A stretch of DNA of 64,000 bases from Nodosilinea sp. P-1105 (GCF_012911975.1 NZ_SMDQ01000002.1:1-64000), one strand, 5' to 3'; shown: positions 1 to 9,099, numbered from the stretch's first letter. Notes: generated by a model not told the origin, from the sequence alone. A program made the numbers and translations.

Positions 1-197
1 GAGCCATCACCGCCACCCACAACAGCGTCATCATCGCGGTGCTGAATGGCGACCTGACCGTGAAGCGGCTGCACCAGACCGGGGGCACCCTGCGGCTGAT
101 GCCAGAGAACCCGGCCTATCCCCCCATTGAGATTCCCCCAGGCACTGACTTTGAGGTGTGGGGCGTGGTCACTAAGGTGATCCACTTCCTGGCATGA
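1..197 (+). CDS. umuD: UmuD-like S24 peptidase, 3' end only
   Basis: Only the last 64 codons lie in the window. The reading frame runs from base 3 to the TGA at 195-197. It contains [17 protein letters not shown], the region around the catalytic lysine of LexA/UmuD-type self-cleaving serine-lysine proteases (TVKRL), and ends IHFLA. UmuD is cleaved after RecA-filament formation and joins UmuC to form translesion polymerase V. The TGA overlaps the ATG of umuC (ATGA), the usual translationally coupled arrangement. The N-terminal cleavage site and catalytic serine are outside the window. Confidence 0.88.
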   Translation, partial: AITATHNSVIIAVLNGDLTVKRLHQTGGTLRLMPENPAYPPIEIPPGTDFEVWGVVTKVIHFLA

Positions 198-1435
198 GCC
201 GCTGGATAGCCTTAGTAGACGCCAACAACTTCTATGTGTCCTGCGAGCGGGTGTTTAACCCCCAGCTGCGGGGCAAGCCAGTGGTGGTGCTCTCTAACAA
301 TGACGGCAATATTGTGGCCAGGTCGAATGAGGTGAAGGCCTTGGGTATCCCGATGGGTGCCCCAGTTCACCAGGTGCAAGATCTCATCCAGGCCCACCAG
401 ATCCAGGTCTACTCCTCCAACTACACTCTCTATGGCGACCTCTCCCAGCGGGTGATGCAAACCCTGGAGCAGTTCAGCCCAGAGTTGGAGGTGTACTCCA
501 TTGATGAAGCCTTCCTGGGGCTCTCGGGGGATGGGGAGGCCGTTGCCCAGCAGCTGCGGCAGACAGTGCAGCAATGGACCGGCATCCCCGTCTCAGTAGG
601 GGTAGCCACCACCAAAACCCTGGCCAAGGTGGCTAACCATCTGGCCAAGCAGGGATCTGGCGTCTGTGTGCTCGATGCCCCATCACCAGCGCTGGCCGCT
701 CTACCTGTAGGGGAGATCTGGGGCATTGGTCACCGGCTCAGCGATCGCCTGCAGCAGCAGGGCATAGAAACAGCCCTTCAGCTGCGGGATGTTGAGCTGA
801 GCTGGATACGGCAGCAGATGGGCATCGTGGGCGTGCGCACGGTACAGGAGCTGCGGGGTATCCCTTGCTTACCACTGGAGCTATGCCCGGCCCCGCGTAA
901 GAGCTGCTGTGTGTCGCGCTCCTTTGGTCGTCCAGTGACGGCGATCGGAGATCTGAAAGAGGCGGTGGCCACCTATGGGGCTCGGGCTGCGGCCAAAGTC
1001 AGGCGAGATGGGCTGACGGCTGGTGTGGTGACGGTCTTCATCACCACCAATCGGTTTAAGCCGGATGAGCCCCAGTATGCCAACTCGGCGGTGGTGCAGC
1101 TGCCCCAACCGGTGAATGACACGTTGACGCTGATCCATGCAGCACTGAGGGCTGTGGAGCGGTTGTATCGACCGGGTTACCAGTACAAGAAAGCTGGGGT
1201 GCTGCTGACGGAGTTAAGCCCGGCCTCTGTGGTGCAGGGGGATCTGTTCAGTGCCCCAGCCCAGCAGGAGCGATGGGGGGCGTTAATGCGAACGGTGGAT
1301 AGCCTAAATCAACAGTTTGGGGCCGGGACGGTGTTTTGTGCCGCTGAGGGAATAGAGAAAGACTGGCAGATGCGGGCAATGCTGCGGTCCCCAGGGTATA
1401 CGACTCGGTGGGGGGAGTTGCTGGTGGTGAGGTGA
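194..1435 (+). CDS. umuC: UmuC, DNA polymerase V catalytic subunit (Y family)
   Basis: The 413-residue protein has the normal family length. The Y-family active site is intact: D9 in [13 protein letters not shown], and D104-E105 in [10 protein letters not shown] helix-hairpin-helix/thumb region follows ([12 protein letters not shown], about 175-186), and the C-terminal little-finger part runs from about 240 to 413. It acts in error-prone bypass of lesions with UmuD'. Start chosen at 194 because it overlaps the umuD stop. Its last 399 bp (1031-1429) are present a second time at 4457-4855, after an inserted NB-ARC module. The reading frame itself is undamaged. Confidence 0.95.
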   Translation: MSRWIALVDANNFYVSCERVFNPQLRGKPVVVLSNNDGNIVARSNEVKALGIPMGAPVHQVQDLIQAHQIQVYSSNYTLYGDLSQRVMQTLEQFSPELEVYSIDEAFLGLSGDGEAVAQQLRQTVQQWTGIPVSVGVATTKTLAKVANHLAKQGSGVCVLDAPSPALAALPVGEIWGIGHRLSDRLQQQGIETALQLRDVELSWIRQQMGIVGVRTVQELRGIPCLPLELCPAPRKSCCVSRSFGRPVTAIGDLKEAVATYGARAAAKVRRDGLTAGVVTVFITTNRFKPDEPQYANSAVVQLPQPVNDTLTLIHAALRAVERLYRPGYQYKKAGVLLTELSPASVVQGDLFSAPAQQERWGALMRTVDSLNQQFGAGTVFCAAEGIEKDWQMRAMLRSPGYTTRWGELLVVR

Positions 1436-1474
1436 GGGGTGATCGCGATCGCCAGTGCTCAGTCTTGTCCAGAG

Positions 1475-1518
1475 TATGATGGGCTGAAAGCATCTAGTCT
1501 GGCCATGGTGGAGACAAC
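1475..1518 (+). repeat. copy of a sequence found upstream of the VapBC-type pair
   Basis: The stretch begins TATGATGGGCT and ends GGCCATGGTGGAGACAAC. It matches 25188-25232 at most positions, which lies directly upstream of an antitoxin-toxin pair. TATGAT could serve as a -10 element, with TTGTCC about 9 bp upstream (too close for a normal -35). Here no toxin-antitoxin gene follows: the DNA downstream runs into the 3' end of the NB-ARC gene on the other strand. It is therefore probably a stranded promoter from a lost pair. Bases 1436-1558 hold nothing else I recognise. Confidence 0.45.
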
Positions 1519-1558
1519 CTCAGTGCGTGAAGAGAGGCCGCAGCTATCAACTTTGCAA

Positions 1559-3631
1559 CTAAGGATGGAGGGTTCGCCAAGCACGGAAGGCGACAAACCC
1601 GGCAATGATCAATACGGCAATAACCGCGATAAACCAGTGCCCATGCCAGAGGTTGAAGCCAATGAAGGCAAGGATGGTAATACCGATGATCCAGCGGATG
1701 AAATGCTGTCTACGGCTGGTTGGCAAAAAGGTGTCAGGAGAGGCAAGCCACTGAGCCACCTGCTTGGCATCTGGCGAGTCAGGATGCAGTTTGTCGAGGG
1801 ACTCTCGCCAAACGTCAACAGCCTGCTGTCGTTGCCCTTGTTTAGCGTATAGCATCCCCAAGTTGTTGAGGGTTTGGGCTTCGCCGTGGCGGTCCCCAAG
1901 CTCTCGCTTCACCGCCAGGCTTTGCTCATAGAGCTCGATGGCCTCCGCCCAACGCCCCTGATCGCTGTAAACATTGCCCAAGTTGCCCAGGGTTTGGGCT
2001 TCGCCGTGGCGGTCCCCAAGCTCTCGCTTCACCGCCAGGCTTTGCTCATAGAGCTCGATGGCCTCCGCCCAACGCCCCTGATCGCTGTAAACCAGGCCCA
2101 AGTTGTTGAGGGTTTGGGCTTCGCCCTGCTGATCGCCAGCTTGACGGGCTGCCTCCAGTGCCCACTGATGGGTCTTTACCCAATCGTTCCAGTAGCTACG
2201 TGCACTAAAGAAAGGAACCAGGTTTACCACGAAGGAAATCACTTGGCTCCAGGCCTGGGCCTGGTAGGCCCACTCTACCGCACTCAGCACATTAGTTCGC
2301 TCTTGCTCAAACCAGGCCAGTCCCTTCAGTAATAATTGTTGTTCCAAGTCCTCGGTTGCCCAAGCCTCGTCTTGTTCCTTCAGCGACTGTGCTAACTTTC
2401 GTCGCCGCGAAGAATTGAGCGTGTTCTCCCAGAAATTGGCCTGCTCCCAATACCACTGCATCACCCGTAGCTTGGCTTCCTGTTGTTCTGCAGGGGTGCT
2501 AACGTCATCCAGATTCTCCTGGGCAAACAGACGCACCAAGTCATGGAGCTGATAGCGTCCCTCATGTAGCGCTTCCACTAATTGCGCATCCACTAGCATT
2601 TCCAGTCCGGTGGTAGTAGCCTCAGATTCTAGCTCAGCCAGGGCTACGGCTACCTCTGGGTCAAAGTCGCGCGGTAACAATCCTAGTAGGCAAAACAAGT
2701 TCGTTTCAGGGTCCGCTAATTCTCCATAGCTGAGGGCAAAGCTGGCACGAACGTCTAAATTGCTGAGTTTAAGCTGAGCCAGGCGCTGCTGTTCGTTCGC
2801 GAGTTTCTCTGCATAGCTGGCCAACGACCAGTGAGGCTTGGTCTTCAAGGTTCCTCCTGCAATCCGCACAGTGAGGGGCAATCGTCCACATTGGTTCACA
2901 ATCCGCTGGGCAGCATCATGGTCGCTCTGTATACGGTCATCGCCAATGAGGGCTTGCAGCAATGCCAGTGCTTCTGGTTCTGACAGCACCATCAAATCAA
3001 TCACATCTGCTCCGGCTAGAGCTCCCAGCCGCCGCCGACTGGTCACTAAGACGCTACAGGTTCCACTCCCCGGCAACAGCGGGGTAACTTGAGCCTCGTC
3101 TTGAGCATTGTCTAGCAACACCAGCGCTTGCCGGTTTGTCATTGCTGAACGGTAGGCATTGACCCGTCCCGGCAAATCCGGTGGCATGGTGGAGTCATCC
3201 CGCCCTAAGGCTCGCAGCCACTGCCCTAATACGTCAAAGGGCTCCACTGGATTATTATCGGCTCCCCGCAGATTGGCATAGAGCCGTGCGTCGGGGAATT
3301 GTGCTTTCAGCCGATGGGCCGCATGAACTGCCAGCGCCGATTTGCCTACCCCTGCCATTCCGGCCACAGCGGAGATGACCACTGCGTTAGTCGCACTACT
3401 GGAGTGGAGCCGAGCTAAGATGCGGTTAACTTCTGCTTCACGCCCGGTAAAGTCCGCAATATCATTTGGCAGCTGATACCGGGAGAGCTGAGGCGGTAAA
3501 GGCTGGTGAATTTCATACTTTTCGACATTGGCAATTGCAGTTCCATCAGTTTGTAGACCGATGGCCAGGTTGCGATCGCCGCTAACATCGACTCGATTTC
3601 GGTAGGGATCAGGGAGGGGGCTACCAGTCAT
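1559..3631 (-). CDS. NB-ARC ATPase with C-terminal TPRs and two membrane segments (NLR-like)
   Basis: I start this at the ATG at 3631 because it lies one base after the stop of the upstream gene; an ATG at 3697 would overlap that gene. The protein has about 690 residues. A short N-terminal stretch carries SGDRNLAIGLQ. An STAND NTPase follows with Walker A GMAGVGKSALAV, Walker B QALVLLDNAQD and a GLPL-like RLPLTVRIAGG. Tetratricopeptide repeats follow (NNLGLVYSDQGRWAEAIELY), then two hydrophobic segments near the C-terminus (IIGITILAFIGFNL, FIAVIAVLIIAGFVAF). Two TPR units are almost identical at DNA level (about 1870-1973 and 1990-2093, period 120 bp). NLR-like proteins of this type often act in phage defence or signalling; the specific role here is inference. 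There is no recognisable effector enzyme domain. Confidence 0.85.
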   Translation of the reverse strand: MTGSPLPDPYRNRVDVSGDRNLAIGLQTDGTAIANVEKYEIHQPLPPQLSRYQLPNDIADFTGREAEVNRILARLHSSSATNAVVISAVAGMAGVGKSALAVHAAHRLKAQFPDARLYANLRGADNNPVEPFDVLGQWLRALGRDDSTMPPDLPGRVNAYRSAMTNRQALVLLDNAQDEAQVTPLLPGSGTCSVLVTSRRRLGALAGADVIDLMVLSEPEALALLQALIGDDRIQSDHDAAQRIVNQCGRLPLTVRIAGGTLKTKPHWSLASYAEKLANEQQRLAQLKLSNLDVRASFALSYGELADPETNLFCLLGLLPRDFDPEVAVALAELESEATTTGLEMLVDAQLVEALHEGRYQLHDLVRLFAQENLDDVSTPAEQQEAKLRVMQWYWEQANFWENTLNSSRRRKLAQSLKEQDEAWATEDLEQQLLLKGLAWFEQERTNVLSAVEWAYQAQAWSQVISFVVNLVPFFSARSYWNDWVKTHQWALEAARQAGDQQGEAQTLNNLGLVYSDQGRWAEAIELYEQSLAVKRELGDRHGEAQTLGNLGNVYSDQGRWAEAIELYEQSLAVKRELGDRHGEAQTLNNLGMLYAKQGQRQQAVDVWRESLDKLHPDSPDAKQVAQWLASPDTFLPTSRRQHFIRWIIGITILAFIGFNLWHGHWFIAVIAVLIIAGFVAFRAWRTLHP
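1869..2109 (-). repeat. 120-bp tandem repeat coding for TPR units
   Basis: Two copies of roughly 104 identical bases (starting at about 1869 and 1989) encode consecutive 40-residue TPR units inside the NB-ARC gene. Near-identity in synonymous positions points to recent duplication or gene conversion. A third, more diverged unit follows at about 2110. Confidence 0.85.
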
Positions 3632-3632
3632 A

Positions 3633-4280
3633 TTAAGGGGTTGCCTCCATCGGCTGCTCGGATTGTTCGCCACCTTCGATTTCAAGCTCAAGGCCACCTG
3701 GTCCTAGCCGCATTGCTAGCGCCCAGGCCACCGCCCCTAGCGCCAAAATCGCAATCACCACCAGCATGATCGTGTTGTGGGAAAAGAAGTTACCACCGCG
3801 ACGGGTCGCATCATTCCCGGCAATCTGGCTACCTCGGTCTGCCGTGACTTTGCCCCGCGATTCGTCCACAGAACCCCCAATATTGCCATAAACCCGCCCC
3901 TGACCTGATACATTGCCCACCGCCAAATTCTGATTACCATTCACTGAAATCTGGCTAGAAATAGGACTGCCCGTTGCCTCTGAACTAGCGCCTTCCTGCC
4001 AAATCGACTCCACTTGAGCCGCAATATCAGGGCGCGCCGCCAAAATCCCTTGGAGCTGCAATTGCAGAGTCTGCTGCCAATCCGTTGCAGCAGGATTGGC
4101 AGCCAGCTTCTCTACCGCCGTCTGCGCCGCCTCTCGCTGTTGCACCTCTGGCGCTAAAAGTTGCCACATCCGTCGTGCGCGACTGGTTACTTCATCCACC
4201 GCAGCCGTAGGCGACAAGGGTTGGTTTAGTATCAGCGGGAGCCGAGGTATGAGAAAACTGACGAGTCTTTCGGTGTCCAT
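3633..4280 (-). CDS. membrane-anchored partner of the NB-ARC protein, unknown function
   Basis: The 215-residue protein has an alpha-helical N-terminal part (about 1-100, LVSFLIPRLPLILNQPLSP), then a linker with GNQNLAVGNVSGQGRVYGN, and one membrane segment near 168-190 (NTIMLVVIAILALGAVAWALAM). The tail is short and acidic. Its stop codon is one base upstream of the NB-ARC start, so the two are co-translated. The GN-x-NLAVG stretch recurs in the partner as GDRNLAIG, which suggests a shared interaction motif or a beta-helical short repeat. I recognise no enzyme domain. The N-terminal helical part could be an effector-associated-type adaptor; that is inference. Confidence 0.75.
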   Translation of the reverse strand: MDTERLVSFLIPRLPLILNQPLSPTAAVDEVTSRARRMWQLLAPEVQQREAAQTAVEKLAANPAATDWQQTLQLQLQGILAARPDIAAQVESIWQEGASSEATGSPISSQISVNGNQNLAVGNVSGQGRVYGNIGGSVDESRGKVTADRGSQIAGNDATRRGGNFFSHNTIMLVVIAILALGAVAWALAMRLGPGGLELEIEGGEQSEQPMEATP

Positions 4281-4456
4281 GTTGTCTGAGTTCCGATTGT
4301 TAACAACGCTACCCAGTTAATCTCTTGTTTTATAGTCCACGCTTTTTCGGGGCACCTGTCTCTATCGTCAATATCCTTAATAGCCTTAAATCGGCCAAGC
4401 TGCGTTTCAAGTTTAATGACTGATCGATCATGTCAAGACCCAGGAACCATGTCATC

Positions 4457-4855
4457 ACAGTCTTCATCACCACCAATCGGTTTAAGCCGGATGAGCCCCA
4501 GTACGCTAACTCGGCGGTGATGCAGCTGCCCCAACCGGCAAATGACACGTTGACACTGATCCAGGCAGCACTGAGAGCTGTGGAGCGGTTGTATCGACCG
4601 GGTTACCAGTACAAGAAAGCTGGGGTGCTGCTGACGGAGTTAAGCCCGGCCTCTGTGGTGCAAACAGACTTGTTCAGTGACCCAGCCCAGCAGGAGCGGT
4701 GGGGGGCGTTAATGCGAACAGTGGATCGCCTGAATCAGCGGTTTGGGGCGGGGACGGTGTTCTGTGCGGCAGAGGGAATAGAGAAAGATTGGCAGACGAG
4801 GGCAATGCTGCGGTCCCCAGGGTATACGACTCGGTGGGGGGAGTTGCTGGTGGTG
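4457..4855 (+). pseudogene. second copy of the umuC 3' end (fragment)
   Basis: This 399-bp stretch aligns without gaps to 1031-1429, the last 133 codons of umuC before its stop. By my count about 29 positions differ, so identity is about 93 percent. The frame is still open and runs on to 4960 through unrelated DNA because the umuC stop is not included. It encodes only little-finger sequence ([18 protein letters not shown]), with no catalytic residues. It is the right-hand arm of a direct repeat that frames the NB-ARC module. Bases 4281-4456 hold no gene that I can see. Confidence 0.9.
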
Positions 4856-4892
4856 GTTGGAGCTGTAGTGTTCTGGGGGGGATTGGGAAGAA

Positions 4893-5774
4893 CTATCCAA
4901 CTCTTGCCGCTTCCACGGCACGGGTTTCGCGGAACAGGTGGCTCTCCATTTCGACCTTGAGCTCGTGGTATGCCGGGTGCTGATCAATGGTTTCGCGGTT
5001 ACGGGGACGGGGAAAGGGCACGTCTAAAATCTCGTCAATGCGGGCAGCAGGTCCCCGGGTCATCATCACGATGCGATCGCTCAGCAGCAGTGCTTCTTCA
5101 ATGCTGTGGGTAATCATAATCACGGTTTTGCGTTGCTGTTCCCAGATACGCTCGACCTCATCTTGCAGAAACCCCCGGGTGAGGGCATCAAGAGCTCCAA
5201 AGGGCTCGTCCATCAGCAGGATCTGGGGGTCAATAGCCAGGGCGCGGGCGATACCGACCCGCTGACGCATGCCGCCAGAGAGCTCATGGGGGTGCTTGCC
5301 CTCAGCCCCAGTGAGACCGACCAGCTGAATGTACTCCTTGATGATGCGATCGCGCTTTTTCTTAGAAATCTTGGGGTCTACGGTTTCCACTGCAAACCGA
5401 AGATTTTCCTCCACCGTCATCCAGGGCATGAGGGCATAGTTTTGAAACACCATGCCCCGGTCGGGCCCTGGCTTAGTAATGGGGTGGCCATTCAGTAAAA
5501 TTTCACCACTGCTGATGGGACTCAGTCCTGCAATCATATTCAGCAGAGTGGACTTGCCGCAGCCCGAGGGGCCAATAATCGACACAAAGGTATTCGGCTC
5601 AATTTCCAGGTTAATGTCCTGAATAGCGACAAAGTCAGGACTGGTTTTACCCCTCAACTTTTGGACCATCCCTTTCTTACCAGGAAACACCTTGCTTACC
5701 TGGCGAATAGACAGCTGGGCAGTGGGAGAGGGAACATCTGCAGACAGATAGGGACTCACAGGAGCAGTTCTCAT
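4893..5774 (-). CDS. ABC transporter ATP-binding protein, NitT/TauT type
   Basis: The 293-residue nucleotide-binding protein has Walker [14 protein letters not shown], signature [15 protein letters not shown], Walker [17 protein letters not shown] and the switch histidine in [15 protein letters not shown]. This matches the SsuB/TauB/NrtD/CmpD group, which drives uptake of nitrate, cyanate, sulfonates and related small anions. It begins inside the last codons of the permease gene (ATGA overlap at 5771-5774), so the two form one unit. The likely substrate-binding protein is encoded about 9 kb away at 14581-16197 with nitrogen-starvation genes between them. That makes a nitrogen substrate likelier than sulfonate, but the sequence does not prove it. 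Confidence 0.93.
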   Translation of the reverse strand: MRTAPVSPYLSADVPSPTAQLSIRQVSKVFPGKKGMVQKLRGKTSPDFVAIQDINLEIEPNTFVSIIGPSGCGKSTLLNMIAGLSPISSGEILLNGHPITKPGPDRGMVFQNYALMPWMTVEENLRFAVETVDPKISKKKRDRIIKEYIQLVGLTGAEGKHPHELSGGMRQRVGIARALAIDPQILLMDEPFGALDALTRGFLQDEVERIWEQQRKTVIMITHSIEEALLLSDRIVMMTRGPAARIDEILDVPFPRPRNRETIDQHPAYHELKVEMESHLFRETRAVEAARVG

Positions 5775-6643
5775 GAATTTCGACCAAATGCGACAAACTT
5801 CTCGAGGGCGGCAAACAGGTTATCCAGCACCAGCCCCACCAGGCCAATAATGAAAATGGCCACCAGAATATTGGGAATCGACAGGTTGTTCCACTCGTTC
5901 CAGATAAAGTAGCCCAGCCCCGTCCCCAGCAGCATTTCTGCGGCCACAATCACCAGCCAGGCAATACCCATGCTGATGCGCAACCCCGAGATAATGTTGG
6001 GCAGCGCCGCCGGAATAATCACCTTAAAGATGGTGCGCAGACGGGAGGCACCCAGAGTATCGGCCACATCCAGGTAGTCTTGGTTCACGTTGGCCACCCC
6101 AAAGGAAGTGTTGATCAACGTGGGCCAAATGCTGGAAATAAAGATGATGAAAATGCCGGTATTTTCGGAATCGCGCAGCAGATAAAGGCCCAGGGGCAAC
6201 CAGGCCAGGGGCGACACGGGCTTAAGCAGCTGAATGTATGGGTTAAAGGCCTTGAACGCCACTGGCGAAATACCAATCAAAATGCCCAGGGGCACGGCCA
6301 CCAGCGATGCTGCAACATAGCCGATGACTACCCGGCGCAGGCTGATTAGCAGATTCCAGCCGATGCCCAGGTCGTTGGGGCCGTTTCTAAAAAACGGGTT
6401 CGACAGCCACCACCAGAGCTCACCGAGGGTTTCGGTGGCGGTGGGCACCCCCCGTACAAACCATCCCGACCGCGCCCCTACTTCCCACACCAGCAGGAAG
6501 AGGCCCAGTGACAGCAGAAACAAGCCAACAGATTTGGCATTCTCAGATTGCCACCAGGTTTGCTGAGAGAGAGGGAAAACGCCCCTTTTAAACTTGATGT
6601 TGTTCACCGTCATCACAAAATAATTCCCTTCAGGCTTGAACAA
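5771..6643 (-). CDS. ABC transporter permease, NitT/TauT type
   Basis: The 290-residue inner-membrane protein has about six hydrophobic segments and the cytoplasmic EAA loop ([26 protein letters not shown]) that docks the ATPase. It belongs with SsuC/TauC/NrtB permeases. Start at 6643 is the first ATG; an internal ATG at 6613 ([11 protein letters not shown]) is possible. The downstream ATPase overlaps by four bases. Upstream, 85 bp separate it from the acyl-CoA-dehydrogenase-like gene on the same strand, so the three may be cotranscribed. Confidence 0.92.
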   Translation of the reverse strand: MFKPEGNYFVMTVNNIKFKRGVFPLSQQTWWQSENAKSVGLFLLSLGLFLLVWEVGARSGWFVRGVPTATETLGELWWWLSNPFFRNGPNDLGIGWNLLISLRRVVIGYVAASLVAVPLGILIGISPVAFKAFNPYIQLLKPVSPLAWLPLGLYLLRDSENTGIFIIFISSIWPTLINTSFGVANVNQDYLDVADTLGASRLRTIFKVIIPAALPNIISGLRISMGIAWLVIVAAEMLLGTGLGYFIWNEWNNLSIPNILVAIFIIGLVGLVLDNLFAALEKFVAFGRNS

Positions 6644-6728
6644 GGTTTAGCCAGCGTAATTCTGCATAGCTGCTGCCCCAGGCCCCATACTCAGAGCAGC
6701 AGCCACAGAAATTTGATAGACTCATGCG

Positions 6729-7967
6729 CTAGATGTTCGAGCCAGCCGACAAAGCCGGTTCTGGCAAAGCACACAGCACTTTTTTCAGGTGCTTGAGGGC
6801 TGGCGTGACAATGGCCACAAAATAGGCTTCCCGGAGCTTACGCTCGGGCGCACTGCCATGGACATAGGCACGGGCACCGGCATGAAGCATGGCGGATTGG
6901 GCAGCCCGTAGGGATAGCTCGGAACCAACAATGCGGACTTGAATGACGTCACGGTTCAAGGCCACATCCTCTACGCCGCTACCCTGGCAATCATCCAGAC
7001 GGTCTGCTAGGGCATAGGTGCGATCTCTAGCCATCTGTAAATCCATGGCCAGATCTTCAGCCTGGTCATCTAAAAATTGGTTGACATGGCCAAGGCGCTG
7101 GTTCGAACGCCGTATCAACTCAATGCAACTATCCACTAGCCCTAAGCCCATACCGACTTGGGTCAAAATAAATCCGGGGCGAATGCATTGCACATAGGTT
7201 TCACAGGGTGCTGCTAGTACTCTGAAATGGGGTACGAATACCTTACGGAACATACAGCTATAGGTTCCTGTACCTTCTAAAGCAATAAAGTGAGCATTGC
7301 AACGCAGGGTCATGCCCTCTAATTCGTCAGAAACAACCGCCATCATATATTCATCACTATCAGCGATTTTTGCAGCCACGCCAAACTCATGACCAGGCCC
7401 CAAATTCGACACCCAGGGCAACATACCGCTGACCTCAAAGCCACCCTCCACCGGCACAGCCATCAGGGCAATTTTTTCAATATCAGCAAAGTGCTTCATC
7501 GGATTAGACAGCCCAGTACCGGCCAGCTTGCGCCCCCAGGCGATATCTGGAAGCATTGATGCAGCCAGGGTTGTATTGTCCGTATTTTGCAGATACCAGG
7601 TGCAGGCTACCTGACACCAATTCATAAACCCCGTTGAAACACAAACCTTAGAAACCTCTTCAATGGCCTGGATAGCCGCCCGTAGCCCTAACCCGGTACC
7701 TCCCAATTCAGGCGATACAGCATGGGCATAGGCCCCTGCCTTTCCCAGTTGAGCCAGAATATTGGTCGGATATTCCCCTTTAAGATCAATATCTTGCACC
7801 TTTGGCACAAGCGCATCTTGCACAACCGCTCGAACAGCTTCAAGTGCTGTTTCGTGGGTCAACGATATTTTTTTTAGCGGTGCAGATTGAAGTGTTTGCA
7901 TTATCAAAACAAGGTCGATTTCTTCAGAAATATCAGTTCGCAGCTCAACTAATGGCTGACGACTCAA
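6729..7967 (-). CDS. acyl-CoA dehydrogenase-like flavoprotein
   Basis: The 412-residue protein has the acyl-CoA dehydrogenase fold order: helical N-terminal domain (GGTGLGLRAAIQAIEEVSKV), central beta domain (KLAGTGLSNPMKHF, then GFEVSGMLPWVSNLG) and helical C-terminal domain. Several group members next to sulfonate/nitrogen ABC transporters are FMN-dependent monooxygenases (DszC/SfnC type) rather than dehydrogenases. I cannot place the catalytic base, so either activity is open. The first ATG is 7967; an ATG at 7901 (MQTLQSAPLKK) is an equally good start. It lies between OsmC and the transporter genes on the same strand, with 577 bp upstream. Confidence 0.82.
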   Translation of the reverse strand: MSRQPLVELRTDISEEIDLVLIMQTLQSAPLKKISLTHETALEAVRAVVQDALVPKVQDIDLKGEYPTNILAQLGKAGAYAHAVSPELGGTGLGLRAAIQAIEEVSKVCVSTGFMNWCQVACTWYLQNTDNTTLAASMLPDIAWGRKLAGTGLSNPMKHFADIEKIALMAVPVEGGFEVSGMLPWVSNLGPGHEFGVAAKIADSDEYMMAVVSDELEGMTLRCNAHFIALEGTGTYSCMFRKVFVPHFRVLAAPCETYVQCIRPGFILTQVGMGLGLVDSCIELIRRSNQRLGHVNQFLDDQAEDLAMDLQMARDRTYALADRLDDCQGSGVEDVALNRDVIQVRIVGSELSLRAAQSAMLHAGARAYVHGSAPERKLREAYFVAIVTPALKHLKKVLCALPEPALSAGSNI

Positions 7968-8094
7968 AATCGTTCAAAAAAGTGAGCCAAAAAGCCACCA
8001 TTACTCAAACAACCCTAGAAAATACGATCCCAATCGCTGCATTATTATAGGGATAACGCATTTTATCAGGCCTTTCAAGGATATTAAACTAGAT

Positions 8095-8153
8095 CCAAGT
8101 CCAGGCCTGGAGTTCTGCCTGTGGGAAAACTCCAGATCCCGAGCTGGACTTGG
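8095..8153 (+). repeat. dispersed nested-hairpin element, copy 1
   Basis: Outer arms CCAAGTCCAG and CTGGACTTGG are perfect complements. Inner arms CTGGAGTT and AACTCCAG form a second stem. A near-identical copy lies at 8319-8377 and an inverted one at 61882-61942. This is a REP/MITE-like non-coding element. The gap 7968-8544 holds the first two copies and no gene that I can support. Confidence 0.9.
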
Positions 8154-8318
8154 TATAAAGCCAAGACATCAGTGTCACCTTAGCCAGGAGTAAAGGCGTA
8201 AAAAGCTAAACTAATTAATCAAAAAAATTCAGTTGTCTAGCCTACAAAATCATGAATTAATAACCTTTTTCAACCTCATGGGCACAGCAAGAAATGCAGT
8301 GGGATATCTAAACCAGAT

Positions 8319-8377
8319 CCAAGTCCAGACCTGGAGTTCTGCCTGTGGGAAAACTCCAGATCCCGAGCTGGACTTGG
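8319..8377 (+). repeat. dispersed nested-hairpin element, copy 2
   Basis: It has the same arms as copy 1 (CCAAGTCCAG at 8319-8328, CTGGACTTGG at 8368-8377) and differs from it at one position within the element (GAC for GGC after the left arm). Spacing between the two direct copies is 224 bp. It lies between the OsmC and acyl-CoA-dehydrogenase-like genes and could end or attenuate the OsmC transcript. Confidence 0.9.
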
Positions 8378-8544
8378 TATATATAAGGAGGATGAGATGG
8401 CCCACTCATTGGAGCCACCTCTAATCTCCTGATTTTCCCCAGTCAAGTTATCTGGGGATGACATAACAACGGGCTTATGATGTGAAAGAACGATGCTGGT
8501 CAGGCAATCCATCGTTCTTTCCGAGTATCTCTAGAGGTTGATCC

Positions 8545-9066
8545 TTAGATCATCTCCACAGAAACGGGCATGGGATTACGCAGGGTCGCCGACACTGGCG
8601 ACCATTCATTTGCATGGGCGACCATCTCTGCTAACTCCTCCTTAGAGGCGTTACCATCAATGTCTACTTTAACTCTGACATCGGTAAACCCAATCTGGGG
8701 CTTAGCCAACTCCCCGGTGCCCCAGGTGCTGGTGATATTAATATCTCCCTCCAGGGTAATTTCAAGCTTTGTAAGACTAATGCCACGGGCCGCAGCATTC
8801 GCCTGTAACCCAACGGCTAAACAGGAACCAAAAGCCCCCAGGACAATTTCCGATGGGTTCGGAGCAGTATTATCTCCCAGCAGGCCTGGCGGTTCATCAA
8901 TCACAAAGGGAGAGAGGTCGCGAGCAAAATTTAAGCTCCGAAATTTGCCTTCGCAGACCGTCTTGACCGTCAAGGTCTTATCGGCAGGGTTATCCCGATT
9001 CTTTTCTCCCAGCTCTTTCAATCCATCAACTGGAATGGGTGTCAAGGAAGTCACAATATCTGACAT
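8545..9066 (-). CDS. OsmC family protein
   Basis: The 173-residue protein contains the OsmC/Ohr fold signature FGSCLAVGLQANAAARGI, with a single cysteine in that helix. OsmC/Ohr enzymes reduce organic or fatty-acid hydroperoxides with a cysteine pair. The second cysteine here is in TVKTVCEGKFRS, near residue 38, so a working pair is possible. The gene is read away from the nitrilase, and an NtcA-type site with a well-spaced -10 lies 34-75 bp upstream of its ATG. That suggests nitrogen-starvation induction. Confidence 0.88.
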   Translation of the reverse strand: MSDIVTSLTPIPVDGLKELGEKNRDNPADKTLTVKTVCEGKFRSLNFARDLSPFVIDEPPGLLGDNTAPNPSEIVLGAFGSCLAVGLQANAAARGISLTKLEITLEGDINITSTWGTGELAKPQIGFTDVRVKVDIDGNASKEELAEMVAHANEWSPVSATLRNPMPVSVEMI

Positions 9067-9099
9067 GCTCTTACCAAATAGAAAGCTCTATCCAAATAA

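Noticed and set aside
1031-4855. The umuC direct repeat as an assembly artefact
   Set aside because: The arms differ at about 29 of 399 positions, so they are not a collapsed or duplicated identical sequence.
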